Shown piece by piece: positions 1 through 11,522 of a DNA stretch of 64,000 nucleotides; positions within the stretch are counted from its first letter, which is position 1; the number at the start of each line of letters is the position of its first letter. A program made the position numbers and the translations under genes. The DNA lies in contig WHVY01000001.1 in assembly GCA_022266195.1 (NCBI GenBank), forward strand, positions 2,356,001-2,420,000. The letters run 5' to 3'. A model generated the notes under the pieces. That model saw only the letters and a list, made by a program, of their open reading frames with translations, did no database searches and was not told the DNA's origin. The DNA comes from Tetranychus cinnabarinus. Lineage: Eukaryota > Arthropoda > Arachnida > Trombidiformes > Tetranychidae.

Positions 1-689
1 ATCGTCTTGATGTTAACTTTATTAGGTACTCTTTTTCCATGCTGGTATGTCAGTAGTTGACTTCTGTGATCTGTTGAGCTGTTGTCTTGAGTGATGATCA
101 TTTTGAGTTTACCATATATTCTTGGGAAATTGCTAAAAGCTACATCTATCCAGTGTGTTGAGCCATTGTGATGTATGTATGTATGGTTTGTGCTGTTGGG
201 AGGTGCGATTACGGATAGACCAAGGTTGGATAGTGCTTGATCCAGGACCAGGCCTTTGTCTTTGTTGTGGTTTGCAATCTTGTGAGACCATGTCTTGTTT
301 GTAGCGTTTGAGTCTCCCATCAGTATGATTGGGGATTGTTTATATCCTAAGAGTGATTTATGGATTTTATTCACTTCTTCTTGATATTCTTTGGTGGAAG
401 TTGATGGACTTATATACAAGTTAACTGTGGTGATCGTTTTCAATCCAATTTTAACTCTACATATGATAGTATCTTTTCCTATGCGGTGGGAAGACTGTAG
501 ATCTGCTCTTTTGATTATCGTAACACTTCTTCCATTGATTATTGCCAGTTGTTGATCATTTATCGTCGCTAATGCTGTGCTTATATTAGCTTCTTGGAGA
601 AGTATGATGTCAGTTTTTCGGTTCAGAGATATGCTATCGCTGGTTATAGTTACGGATGAGTTACAGTTTCTTGAGTATATTAGTGGCAT
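1..689 (-). CDS. Retrotransposon ORF2, endonuclease domain (partial)
   Basis: Reading from the ATG at 689-687, the frame is open to the window edge (about 229 codons). It carries the signatures of an apurinic-type endonuclease (exonuclease/endonuclease/phosphatase fold): DIILLQEAN near residue 35-43 with the catalytic Glu, LMGDSNAT near residue 125, THWIDVAFSN near residue 180 and a TDHRSQLL block near residue 208 with the catalytic Asp-His. In such elements this domain nicks target DNA so that reverse transcription can be primed there. The N-terminus is short relative to the first motif, with CNSSV in the place of the usual first Asn motif. The C-terminal reverse transcriptase is outside the window. 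Confidence 0.85.
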   Translation of the reverse strand, partial: MPLIYSRNCNSSVTITSDSISLNRKTDIILLQEANISTALATINDQQLAIINGRSVTIIKRADLQSSHRIGKDTIICRVKIGLKTITTVNLYISPSTSTKEYQEEVNKIHKSLLGYKQSPIILMGDSNATNKTWSHKIANHNKDKGLVLDQALSNLGLSVIAPPNSTNHTYIHHNGSTHWIDVAFSNFPRIYGKLKMIITQDNSSTDHRSQLLTYQHGKRVPNKVNIKT

Positions 690-691
690 TA
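687..691 (-). promoter_or_regulatory. TAATG stop/start overlap between ORF1 and ORF2
   Basis: On the minus strand the ORF1 stop TAA (691-689) shares its last A with the ORF2 start ATG (689-687). The arrangement is seen directly. A UAAUG overlap of this kind drives termination-reinitiation coupling in the silkworm SART1 retrotransposon; the same function here is inference. Confidence 0.7.
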
Positions 692-1672
692 AAGAGAGTA
701 GTCCCAGTCAATGTATGAAACGAGTCTCCTGACTTCGTTATTGTAAGTAGTACATGTTGATGATCTTTGTTTATGTTTTGGATTCTTTATTCCAGCGTTG
801 AGGCATAATAGACAGATATCTTGATCTCTGGGTGCACAATGTTCATGTGGATTTGAGAGAGGGCATTCTTCACATATCTTTTTGGTTTGACAATGCTTCG
901 TTGTATGTCCTGTCTTATAGCAAGTATTACAAGTCTTTACATAGAAGTTATCTCTGAAGGGAACACTCTGACCTCCAACGTATATCCTTCCATTATTTTC
1001 AATTATTGCTCTATTTTCACTCGACAGTCTTATGATGAGTTTAACCTTCTCATTATTATATTTGTCCTTGTAGGAAAATTTTGCAACAAAGTCACATTCA
1101 CTTGTTGATATCAGTCTATTCCTCCGGACAAAGTCATCCTTTCCCTCAAGTTGATCAGCATTGATGACAGCAGATACTTGTGGTAGTAATTTGGCCGGTT
1201 CCTTTATCTCGAAGTTGGATTCTTCTATTGCTTGATTCAGCTTTAGTTGTATTTTACTTTTGATTTTGGAATCATTAGAGATTATTTTAACCGCTTGTTT
1301 TGTGGTAAACATTTTATCCACTTGTATATCATGATCATCTTTGATTATATTGTCAATCTGTTTACCAATATCTTCTACAGTTTTATTTCCTTTAGGTTGT
1401 ACAATCAACAGTTTCGATACCGGCTTTTTTCTTGCTTGGGAAGCATATGTTGCACCAACTTCTCCAGGTTGATCTTTCGACTTGGCGTTCATTTCTTTGG
1501 CAAGCGCTAGCTGGTCTATCATGATGAGAAGTTGTTCAAAGCGGTTATCAACTGTACCTCCATTTTCTTTAAGACATTTTTGGGTAAGTATTGATTTGAC
1601 ATATGTCTTGGTTTCATCCAGTTGTGATCTCAGTAGATTAACCTGAGCCTCCACGTGGTTCACCTGGTTCAT
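689..1672 (-). CDS. Retrotransposon ORF1, zinc-knuckle nucleic-acid-binding protein
   Basis: A 327-residue protein. The C-terminal third holds a Cys/His cluster: CNTCYKTGHTTKHC fits the CCHC zinc knuckle (C-x2-C-x4-H-x4-C), and is followed by CEEC...HEHC and CLLC...H...C groups. The N-terminal part is charged, with a stretch of likely coiled coil near residues 1-25. ORF1 proteins of this type bind the element RNA and form the ribonucleoprotein that moves to the target. The stop codon overlaps the ORF2 start. No frameshift or internal stop is present. Confidence 0.8.
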   Translation of the reverse strand: MNQVNHVEAQVNLLRSQLDETKTYVKSILTQKCLKENGGTVDNRFEQLLIMIDQLALAKEMNAKSKDQPGEVGATYASQARKKPVSKLLIVQPKGNKTVEDIGKQIDNIIKDDHDIQVDKMFTTKQAVKIISNDSKIKSKIQLKLNQAIEESNFEIKEPAKLLPQVSAVINADQLEGKDDFVRRNRLISTSECDFVAKFSYKDKYNNEKVKLIIRLSSENRAIIENNGRIYVGGQSVPFRDNFYVKTCNTCYKTGHTTKHCQTKKICEECPLSNPHEHCAPRDQDICLLCLNAGIKNPKHKQRSSTCTTYNNEVRRLVSYIDWDYSL

Positions 1673-1849
1673 GTTGTTGTATTACACAGTGTTTAAGGAT
1701 GTTATAGATCCGTGATATTACTTCTTGTTTATAGCTATTACAAGGGTGATAAATATATAAGAGACTGGTGAATAAAAGAGATGGGTTTTAGGGTTTAATT
1801 GGTTTAATTAATTAGATTTCACAAAGGTAGATGTTTACACGAGACAAAT

Positions 1850-3327
1850 ATTTCTCGAATGAAAAGATATTACTATGGTTACTAAAGAGCACTTTTATGT
1901 TTACTGACAGATGGCGGTTTCATTCAAAAAATGGCTTTTGAAATTAAAACGTAAGCCTTTACAAGATTTGAATCGTAATTAACAATCAAATCAACTTCAT
2001 TCATATTTTACTAAAATTGCTCTGTCTATAATTTAATCCAATATGACTATATTTTGATAAAGTGTAAAGTTAAACTAGTCTAACCTTAAAACATTATCGA
2101 GTCATTTGGATCATAAATTATCATTTCTTGCATCATTTTTAATTTTCTCATGTTTTATAACTCATTTTACCAATGTTAGTCATTTGACCAAAGCTGTTTG
2201 TTATCATGTTAATTGTGTCAATGTTATCCCTATATTAGTTACACTGGAAATTGGTGATTTCATCAGCTGCTCATTTCAATAGATATTGAGTTCATCTTTT
2301 TTTTCTTACACTATTTTAAAAGCTATTTATAAATCTTTAAAACAGATGAGTTACTTTGATCAAATTCCTCGCGAGATTCCCCAAGATTGACATTTTAATC
2401 ATATCTTCATGAGTATAGATATAGTTTTAAAACAGTGGATTAAAGGAATCACATAAACATAACCTAAACTGTGATCTTACCCAACAATTTCCTGACTCTG
2501 TTGTATGCTCGATCTATTTAACCTTAAATTTTTCAATATTCCTGGAGCGATCTATTTATTCAGGCCTAGTTATCCAATGTTTACAATTTTCCTTTCAATT
2601 ACCTTGCCATTTGTTTTCACCAAAATCCATTGCTTTCAAAGTGTTTGTTAAAGCTGTCCAATCTGCTCGAAACCACCAAATTCATTAAACGGTTAAAAAT
2701 GGTATAAATGCAAATTTAAATACCCATGAGATCAAAGGCACAAATAATTAATAAATGAACTATGAAAGTCTTAGCTTATAACTGATTTAATATTCATGGA
2801 TCAATAGCCAATACAAACATTTGGTCCATAACGCTTTGGTCCATAAGATAGCGTTCTTGAGACGCCATCTTGCTTGAACATGCAAAAGGTTCTTGTTTTG
2901 GGCTTTCTCAGCTAAAATTACAGAATTTTTACCGACTGACCTGCCCCAGTTATCGGTCATTGGTCAAATTTTTACAGGGAAACAATAGTAGTCAAAGAGT
3001 TGGCCGTCAAGATATTTATTGAAGAGCTACTTGTAGAGATGTCTAGTGTCTTTGTTTAAAAATTGATAGCTGTTCTATTGAAACTCAATTGTATTTTATT
3101 TTAATTTAATGAACCAAAATAATAACATATCAGAATCAAACTCAGCTGATAATAAAACCAAGTGAGAAAAGAAGGAGCAAAGGAAAGTGAGAGAGTGAGA
3201 GAAAGAGAGATCTTGTGTCAGTTCTTCTCTGTTTATCTTTTCAGTCTCATCGAATGAGACAACAAAAACAATCTCTTTTTTTTCTTGTGAAACGATTAAT
3301 TCTTAAATCTTTTCTATTTAATTCATT
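1850..3327. other. Intergenic, upstream of Vps34
   Basis: No supported gene. It includes a small direct repeat of TTTGGTCCATAA at 2819-2848 and a purine-rich GA tract around 3175-3215 shortly before the Vps34 start, which could belong to its promoter or 5' UTR. Confidence 0.5.
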
Positions 3328-6300
3328 ATGAATAATCTGGAAGCTAGCCATGATAAATTTGATTATGTATATTCTTGCGATTTAAATGATGTAAATTTTA
3401 AAATCAAAATGTAAGTACAATTTTCTCTAATTAATGATTCCCATCAACTACACTTTTAGTATTCATTTTATCTGTTACTGTTTTTTTACTGCAATCTCCT
3501 TATTATATTTCTGTGTCTTTTTGACTTGCTGTTTATTATTGCAATTTATTAATTTGTGCTTTAATTGATACATTTCCACCTTTTCTTTGGTTTACAGTGG
3601 CACTCTGGAGGGCACACCATCTAGACATGACTTCAAGGCTTTGATGGATGATCCTAAGCTTCGGTATTCTGGTCTCTATGATGATAAAAAAGCTGATCTC
3701 CTCATATCTTGTCATATATATAGCCATGGGAAACAGTTATGTCCGCCTAAACAAACATCTTATAAACATTTTGTTGATCAGTGGAGGTATGTTCAATTGG
3801 CTCAAAATCTGGCTACAAATTGATACCAAACTGTGCCTATACTTCTCGAATATTGTTGAACATTGTTCAAATTCGATAAGATGTTTGTGCCAGAGTGTTT
3901 GTTAATTTAGAGAATGATATCAATTTCTATCTGTATCACTTTAATACTATCTTTTTTTAATCTCTCATGATTTTTCGCTTATCCATTGGTTTTTATTATG
4001 GTCAGTTGGAACGAGTGGCTAACTTTTCCGTTAAAATTAAGTGACCTTCCGAAAGATGCTAAACTTGGTATTACTATCTGGGATTCTTATGGGCCTGGAA
4101 AATCAATTCCTGTTGGTGGAACATCTTTATCAATATTTGGTAAACATTCAACCTTTCGACAGGGAATCTATGATCTCAGAATTTGGCCTGGAGTTGAGGC
4201 TGACTCAGGAGATGGTACTCCTGGTAAATGTGATAAAGGAAGTAAAAGTGCAAGATTAAATAAGGTTTGTGTTTTTCTTTTCATTTCACCAAATCTACTC
4301 CTTTTTTCGTCATTCTGGGCTAATTTCTCTTCATTTCTATATTTCAACAGCTAAAGAAACGATATGGCAGAGGTCATATACCCAAAATTGATTGGCTTGA
4401 TAAGATAACATTTGTCAATATAGAGAATACAACTAAAAGAGAAAAGGATTCCCATCTAATGTACTTATCCATTGAATTTCCATCCATCCAAATTGATAAT
4501 ACAAATCATACTGTGGTATACTTTGAAACGGGTGCAGAGGATAGCTGCCTATTAAGCTTCGAAAGTGATATAATTGTTGTACCTGATCCAGAGCTGCTTT
4601 TGGATAACTTGGTTGAGGATAAACATCACAAATTGTATCGAAGTGATCGAACAGGTCTAACTGATCGAGATAACAAACCAAATGCTCAAACGCGTAATCA
4701 GCTTAACATGATCGTCAGTTATCCACCAACCAAAGTTCTTACATCAGACGAACAAGATTTACTTTGGAAATATAGATTTTATTTAATGAATCAAAAAAAA
4801 GCGCTAACCAAATTTTTGAAATGTGTTAACTGGGACTCCGAAACTGAGGCCAAACAAGCACTTGAGTTGCTGTATTCTTGGGAGCCCATGGACATTGAAG
4901 ATGCACTAGAACTTCTTTCTCCTACATTCCAACATCCAGCTGTCCGTCAATATGCAGTTTCAAGGTTACAAGAAGCTCCTGATGAGGTAATGCTCATCTC
5001 GATTATTTCGATCTATGATCCCAACTTAGTAACTTATCAACTCTTTTGACTTTGTTTTTAATATCAACCTTTATATTCCCCTGCAGGATCTGATCCTCTA
5101 TCTCCTTCAGCTCGTTCAAGCTCTTAAATATGAGGATTTAGACGTTATTGAAAATGACTGTTTCAAAACTTATAAAAAATCCCTGTCTGATTTGGCCACT
5201 GAACCAGAGAAGGAATCAAAGTAAGTTTTTTTTCATTCTATTGTGATAAATGTGAGCCATTAATCAATTAATTTCCATCTTATACAGTGTTAGCCGTAAA
5301 ATGAGTACTACCTCTGAAGTTTCCATTACTCCATTAGGATGTGACAATCTAGCTTTTGACAGCTCGGATGCGGCTATTTATCCGTCAGACAAAATGAAAG
5401 ATGTAAGCTAATGTTTAATTAATATCTTATTATAAAATTTATTGTTATTTCTCCCTAATTTTTCTCATCAATTTTATGCTTCTCTTTTACAGATGGATCT
5501 TGCCACCTTTCTGATTGAAAAGGCAGCTAGTGATGATATTTTAGCCAATTTTTTTTACTGGTACCTTGTTGTTGAATGTGAAGATTTTTATGGCTACTGC
5601 ACAGCAGGCAGTTCATCTGGCAATCCACCATGCAAAGATCAAAAAGTTTCTAATATGTATAACTTTGTGTTGAGACGATTCTTAGATCGACTTTTTGCAG
5701 GAGATCGTGAGATGCATCGGAGATACAACACTATCCTCAGAGCCCAGAGCTTTGTCGATAAGCTTGTTTGCTTGATGAAAGCCGTCGCACGAGAGAAAGG
5801 TGATAGAACCAAAAAAATCGAAGTATTACGTTCTCTTCTCAGTGATAGTTCAAGTTACCATATAAATTTCAAACATTTTGAAGGCTTGCCTCTACCATTG
5901 GATCCTAAAGTAAAAATAATCGGAATTCTTCCAGAAACAGCAACTCTATTTAAAAGTGCCCTAATGCCTAGTCAACTGACTTTTATTACCGAAGATTTGG
6001 GTCGATATATTGCCATATTGAAAATTGGTGATGATTTAAGGCAAGATCAATTGATATTGCACACAATAACATTGATCGATAAGCTTCTTCGACGAGAAAA
6101 TCTAGATTTAAAGTTAACTCCATACAAAGTATTGGCCACGAGCTGTAAACATGGTTTTGTTCAATATATTGAATCTTTTCCGGTAGCTGAAGTAATTAAA
6201 AATGCTGACATTCAAAAGTTTTTCCGTGAAGCGGCTCCGTGTGAAAATGCCCCTTACGGTATTCAACCTGATGTTATGGACACTTATGTTAAATCTTGTG

Positions 6301-6975
6301 GTAATTATTTTTAAACGTCTTAATATCAGTTCAATTTTTTGTGTTTACATTTAATTTTCTCTTTATTTTTTAGCTGGTTATTGTATAATCACATATCTTC
6401 TTGGAGTTGGTGACCGTCATTTGGATAACTTGCTCTTAACCAAGAAAGGGCATCTTTTCCATGTTGACTTTGGGTATATTTTGGGTCGTGATCCAAAACC
6501 ATTTCCACCTCCAATGAAATTGAGCCGTGAAATGGTTGAAGCGATGGGTGGTGTTACCTCTGATCATTATCAAACATTTAGGAAACTTTGTTATACAGCT
6601 TTTTTGCATCTCCGTCGTCATGCTAATTTAATACTCAACCTTTTTAACTTAATGGTAGATGCAACAATACCTGATATTGCATTAGAACCTGATAAAACTG
6701 TTAAGAAAGTCCAGGACAAATTCCGTCTTGATTTAAATGATGAAGAAGCAGTTCATTACATTCAGGGATTAATTGATGTCAGTGTAACCGCTGTAATGGC
6801 CATACTGGTTGAACAAATTCATAAATTTGCTCAGGTAAGTTCAATGATCTTGTTAACAGATAAAAGGATCATCATTTTTATAATCCACTTCGAATGTGCT
6901 TTTTTCTTGTTAATTGCTATTGAACTTTTAATCTTACAATTTTATTTTCTTCCCTTTCAGTATTGGAGAAAATGA
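3328..6975 (+). CDS. Vps34: Vps34, class III phosphatidylinositol 3-kinase catalytic subunit
   Basis: Phosphorylates phosphatidylinositol to PI3P on endosomes and autophagosomes, in complexes with Vps15 and Beclin-1. I read nine exons with in-frame GT/AG joins: 3328-3410, 3598-3786, 4006-4264, 4351-4986, 5087-5220, 5288-5402, 5493-6300, 6374-6834, 6961-6975, giving 899 residues (human about 887). The N-terminus has the family YVYSCDLND start. A C2 domain spans about 30-190, with SWNEWL, GPGKSIPVGG and MYLSIEF. The PIK helical domain is about 285-470 (ALTKFLKCVNWD, KQALELL). The kinase domain is C-terminal: ETATLFKSALMPSQL as P-loop region, GDDLRQDQL, catalytic loop DRH at 755-757, activation loop DFG at 773-775, and terminal YWRK. 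All key residues are present. The last exon codes only five codons including the stop. The start is the first Met in the exon and fits family length. Confidence 0.97.
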
Positions 6976-9105
6976 TGTCTTCCTAAGCAACTCAAGTGCC
7001 TTATTTTTCAATCTGGATTATTTTATTATATTTGTTTACAACTCTTGTAATGGTTTATATTGGACACGCGTAACTATCAAAAGTTGTCGGATTCATCATC
7101 TTTCCTTTTCGAACGTACATTTAAAATCTGAAATTATCATAATTATCAACAAATTAGCACTCTAAAGAAAAGCACGCATAACAAACGAAATATGATTTTC
7201 TTCTCGATTTCTCCCTTTTTTTCGTATTCTCTCATTAGGACCATTTGCCGATTTCTTGTATACATAGACAATTCATCAAATATTATACACCAAATTTATC
7301 GTACAAAACAAAAGTAAAACTACAACTAAATTGTAATTGTATTTACTTGGTAAATTATATGTAAATACTTATAAAAAAAGAAAGCTAATTTGTATTTAAT
7401 GATAATTTTTCTTGTGTTTCCATAAATATATTTTTAGTTTCCATTGAAATACATATTCAAAAAAGAGATCATAATTGTCTTTATTATTCCATTCAACCAA
7501 ATTACCTCCAACAATAAAGAATCCGACAGCAAAGAAGAGTTTAAAATCAAGAAAATTGTTCAAATTGCAACGATCAGTCAATTTTTATTGAATTGATTTT
7601 ATCACAATAAAATCTTAACTGTCGGCCTTTTGCACGCTTACATTACATTTAAATAAACTTAAAATTACTTCATGTCTATTGAAATTTGTATGTAACAATC
7701 AACAATTGATAAACAAATTATATCATCTTTTACCAAACATTGATCTGTGAATATCAAATTAACCCTCACAATGGACACCATTCAAGCTTTATTTAAGGTG
7801 CTTGAGATTAAATTATTTTTTCCTTTCATTGTAAAATACATTAATGTAATGCATTAAATCTTTCAAATCAATTATTCATCCAAATCATAATAAAGAAGAT
7901 AAAATCTGAAAACAAAATGCCCATTTTATACTCTATTAATGAGTTTAGGAATCAGGAAAAACAACTTTCATGCAGAGCTACTCAAAAATTCATCTCAACT
8001 TGACCCGAGGACATTTTAAATTTGGTGTTTGTTTTTTTTCTGCATCAAGACCAATAAGTATTGAAAATGCATGTATTTTATAATTAGTAATGTTACATGA
8101 ATGGTGAAAAAAAGGTGAAAGTTGAGAATTTAAATTGAAAAGAAAAGTTTGAAACACTAAAAATGCATGAAATATTTTCATTATTAGTGTTGGTTTTTTT
8201 TAAAAATTATCATTACTATTATGGATAAATAAGTAACATGTTTGACTGGCTCATATTTATAAGGTTGGCCCTCAAAAAGTTAAAATATATACCTTTTTTA
8301 GTCTCCTGACCCATTTATATTAAGCTTTCAATTTTAGGTTATAAACAGTGACCAAATGTCAATTATAATCATAATTATGTAGTTAGACATTGAAATTGAA
8401 TCACCAATGTAGTATTTAATTACAGGTTAATGTTCATCTATTTTAGGCAACTCAACTTAATCTAATGTTATCAAATGTTGTACTTTAAATAAAAGCAATT
8501 ACTATGATGACATAAAGAAATTAAGACATTATTTAGTTTCAGTTTACATTATCGTTAACAAAAGTGTTGAGATGAATTTTTATTTCAGCAGATGAGATCT
8601 ATTTACACGTAAAAAATGGGTTCTTAAGGTGGAAACAAAAGGGTCAACATACATTTGTCTTGGTTACTAATAACCGAGCAAAACAAAAAAATAGTTATAA
8701 AAAATAGAGAGTAAATCATAAGTAGTTTTGTAGAGGTACAGCAATACGAATCTAATAATGGATTAGATTCAATTATACAAAAAATACAATTTATAAACGT
8801 GAAAAAAAACATTTCAAGTATAATAATCAAGTAGATTTGTGTTTGGTGGTTGATTGTTTGTTGTGGAAAGAGTTGTGTATGAACTTCTTTGGATGATTTT
8901 GATAGCAATTGTGATGAGAGTAGCAACATTATTCATAATTGTAATTCTCATGATTGCTTTGATTGATAGATATTTACAAGACGATGGAGCTTTATCGGCG
9001 GTTGCTTGATTATGGATTAACAAAAAAAGAGATGAACAATGGATGAAAAGATGGCGTAAAAAATTTGTTGATGCTGATTATTGAAAATAAAACGATCGAC
9101 AGTTT
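6976..9105. other. Vps34 3' region and intergenic sequence
   Basis: AT-rich, no supported gene. AATAAA-type motifs occur near 7511 and 7605 and could serve polyadenylation of Vps34. Short ORFs here (about 60-100 codons, low complexity) look like chance. Confidence 0.45.
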
Positions 9106-11281
9106 TCACTTCTTCTTTTTTACTGTCAAACTGCCTTCTGATAACATTGGATAGCTTTCACTGAGTTCAGAGGCTTCACCAAGATAATCTGTTGATCCAT
9201 GATTAACTGAAGACAAATCTCCGGTCAACTTAGAAAGTAAATCTTCTGAATAAGAGTTTTCATTGAATTTATAAGATTCGTCAAGATGCTTGATGTCAAA
9301 TTTCTTGGGTAATTCGTAAGATTCCTCAGCAGAAGATCCATAAGGTTTAAGATCAAATTTCATGTGTTCCTCGGAATACAATCTTTCTGGAAGTTTGTCT
9401 GATTCTTCGAGGTAAGACTTGTCGTGTAATTTATAAGAATCCAAGAATGACTTCTCTGAAATTTTGATTGGAGTCTCGGAATAAGTGGGCTTTTCGGCAT
9501 ATTTGAGGTTATGAGATGATTCAGAATAAATGTTATCATAATTCTTTGGACGATGACGTCTCTCTGTTACTTTGTAGGAAGTTTCAGATGCTGCTTCAGG
9601 CATCTTCCATGAATCTTCTGGCCACGATTTTTCAGGCGTTGGGACAGGAACAGCAACATATTTAGTCACTTGGTGGTGAACTGGAACTGGAACTGGAACT
9701 GGCACCTTTTCTCTGATGAACAACAAAATAGAGTCAAACAAGTATTAGATTAGATTTAGGCGTGAGTTATTTTAAATTGTTAATTTAAATGAAATGGCAA
9801 CATCTTAAAATAGTTTTAATTTTAAACTGTCAACAATCGCAAGAAAAACAAAGGTAATTTCAACTTACTTGTGAATAATATGTTTAACTTTGGTTATTAC
9901 TCTGTAAGGTAAGAAAAAGAGAGAGAGAATGTTAGAATAAGGTTAATTATAGTGAAAAAGGGAAGAATATCAATCAGTTCTTTTGCATGGTTAATTAAGG
10001 AATACATCATTTCTATGATTGACTTCCTTCTCCTGGAATGAAACCATTTTAGTCATAAAAGTTAAGGCTTAGTCTAAAATAAATTGAAAAACATAAGGTA
10101 ACAATAAAAATAAAATAAACTATACCAAGAATCAAAATGATAATCAATTTGAATCGTATCTGATTGTTGGTTGTTGTAATAAAAACGAGTTATGCAAAAT
10201 GTCCTTATCCAGTCAAACTTCAGACAATAAAAAAAAGTTTGATGAAACAAACTGCGAACTTAAAAAAAACAAAATCGCAATCGCAATCATCAATTTAAAT
10301 GGTAACTTGATCCATAATTAGTGATGATTGAATCTGAATAAAAGATCAGATAAACTAATGATTGTTCTTCCTTTCTCGTTCTGCCTTAAAGGATAACTTT
10401 CACTTGTTTGCTTCCCTTTTAGTAAGGTTTGAAAGTTGAAAAAGCAAACAAAAATAGTCCAGAAAGATACTGATCTAAGCATTGCCAGTGGCTAAGAAGA
10501 TACACCTTTTCCTTCAATTAATTAAACCGTTAATCGTTTGATTTACCATTACTAAATTCATTGACCTCCACATTTGAACAGATTTAATCTGGCGACAGAT
10601 TTTAAGGATAGCTCTATTTTTCATGTTAGACTATAGATCAAGATTAGATCAAAAAATAGAGTTACAACTGTATGATATTTAGATATAAACATTAAAATTG
10701 GATTAATAGAGCTACACTAAAATATATAACTTGTCCAAGTTATTTAAAAGCATCAAAGACGCGACGTGCTTCAAGAACTGACTTTTTTGTACAAAAAAGT
10801 CCATAAAATAAGAATCTGATGTAAACTTAGTGCGAAAATGTAATTTGTCAAATTCCAGTTTAAAAATGGGAACAAAAGGAACCATCAGTAGGTTAACGAG
10901 ATCAAAACAATACACTGAACAATAATTTCCAAAGCATATAAAAATACAATCTCTAAAGATTGAAAATAAAACACTGCGCCAAACCATGGCAATAAAGTCC
11001 AATAATGGTAACGGCCGTAAAAATATTGATTTTTAAGTGTCAATTATCCAAATTGAAAGGAAAAACTGGTGAAAAGAAAAAACAAAAGGTAATTTTACTC
11101 ACGGTAAAGGAACTGGTAATGGAAATGGAGCTACAAAAATGTAACGTTTCTTGTTGAGTAAAAGTAGAGCGGCCAATTTTTTAGCCATCAAAATTTTACG
11201 ACGACCTCCGTCACTTCCAGGTGACATGGCAAGAACAAGAATAACCAAGATTCCAAATGAACACAGGGTAGCACGTTTCAT
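9106..11281 (-). CDS. Secreted Val-Pro/Tyr-rich protein, possible cuticle or matrix protein
   Basis: Three exons on the minus strand, 11281-11103, 9901-9869 and 9712-9106, join in phase to give 272 residues. Residues 1-25 form a signal peptide (MKRATL followed by a hydrophobic run to MSPGSDG). The spliced middle is dominated by Pro-Val alternation: FPLPVPLPV, KEKVPVPVPVPV, YVAVPVPTP, with exon 2 bridging two such blocks. The rest is a charged, Ser/Tyr-rich region with loosely repeated units (DSYKL, KSYLEE, ESYEL, DESYKF) and a basic KKKK end. There are no Cys residues in the mature repeat region. Secreted arthropod cuticle and matrix proteins often have VPVP repeats, so a structural role is plausible, but I recognise no named family. 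A TATA box lies at 11513-11522. Confidence 0.75.
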
Positions 11282-11512
11282 GGTGATGATGAGATTGGTT
11301 GACGGTGGTATTAATCAAGAGGTGAAAGTGTAAGCTGGAAAATAAAGAAATGAAAATGAAGGTAAAAAATCCTTTATCTTGATATGGTGTTGTTGAAATG
11401 GAGGGAAATGGCGAGACGTTGAATCACAGGTTACAATGAAGTCTAAAATGTTGCTAAACTAACCAATGAGATTAAAATGATCAAATGAGTAGTTCAAAGT
11501 TGATGAGAAACA

Positions 11513-11522
11513 CTTTTATATA
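11513..11522 (-). promoter_or_regulatory. TATA box of the secreted-protein gene
   Basis: TATATAAAAG on the minus strand, about 230 bases upstream of the ATG at 11281. A candidate acceptor (TTTTCCAG) near 11336 suggests a small 5' UTR intron between the start site and the ATG. This is inferred from motifs only. Confidence 0.4.

Larger units (their letters stand above)
1..1850 (-). mobile_element. Non-LTR (LINE) retrotransposon, 5' part
   Basis: Two minus-strand ORFs in the order zinc-knuckle ORF1 then endonuclease-type ORF2 show a non-LTR retrotransposon that runs off the left edge of the window. The reverse transcriptase part of ORF2 would lie outside. The 5' boundary is not sharply defined: sequence upstream of the ORF1 start (1673 to about 1850) is probably 5' UTR, and I see no flanking target duplication. 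Both ORFs are open, so the copy may be young. The layout resembles Jockey, CR1 or I-like clades, but without the reverse transcriptase I cannot place it. Confidence 0.85.

Noticed and set aside
8624..9023. Overlapping minus-strand ORFs of 69-101 codons
   Set aside because: Low-complexity hydrophobic or Thr/Ile-rich content, no family character, next to the end of a real gene.
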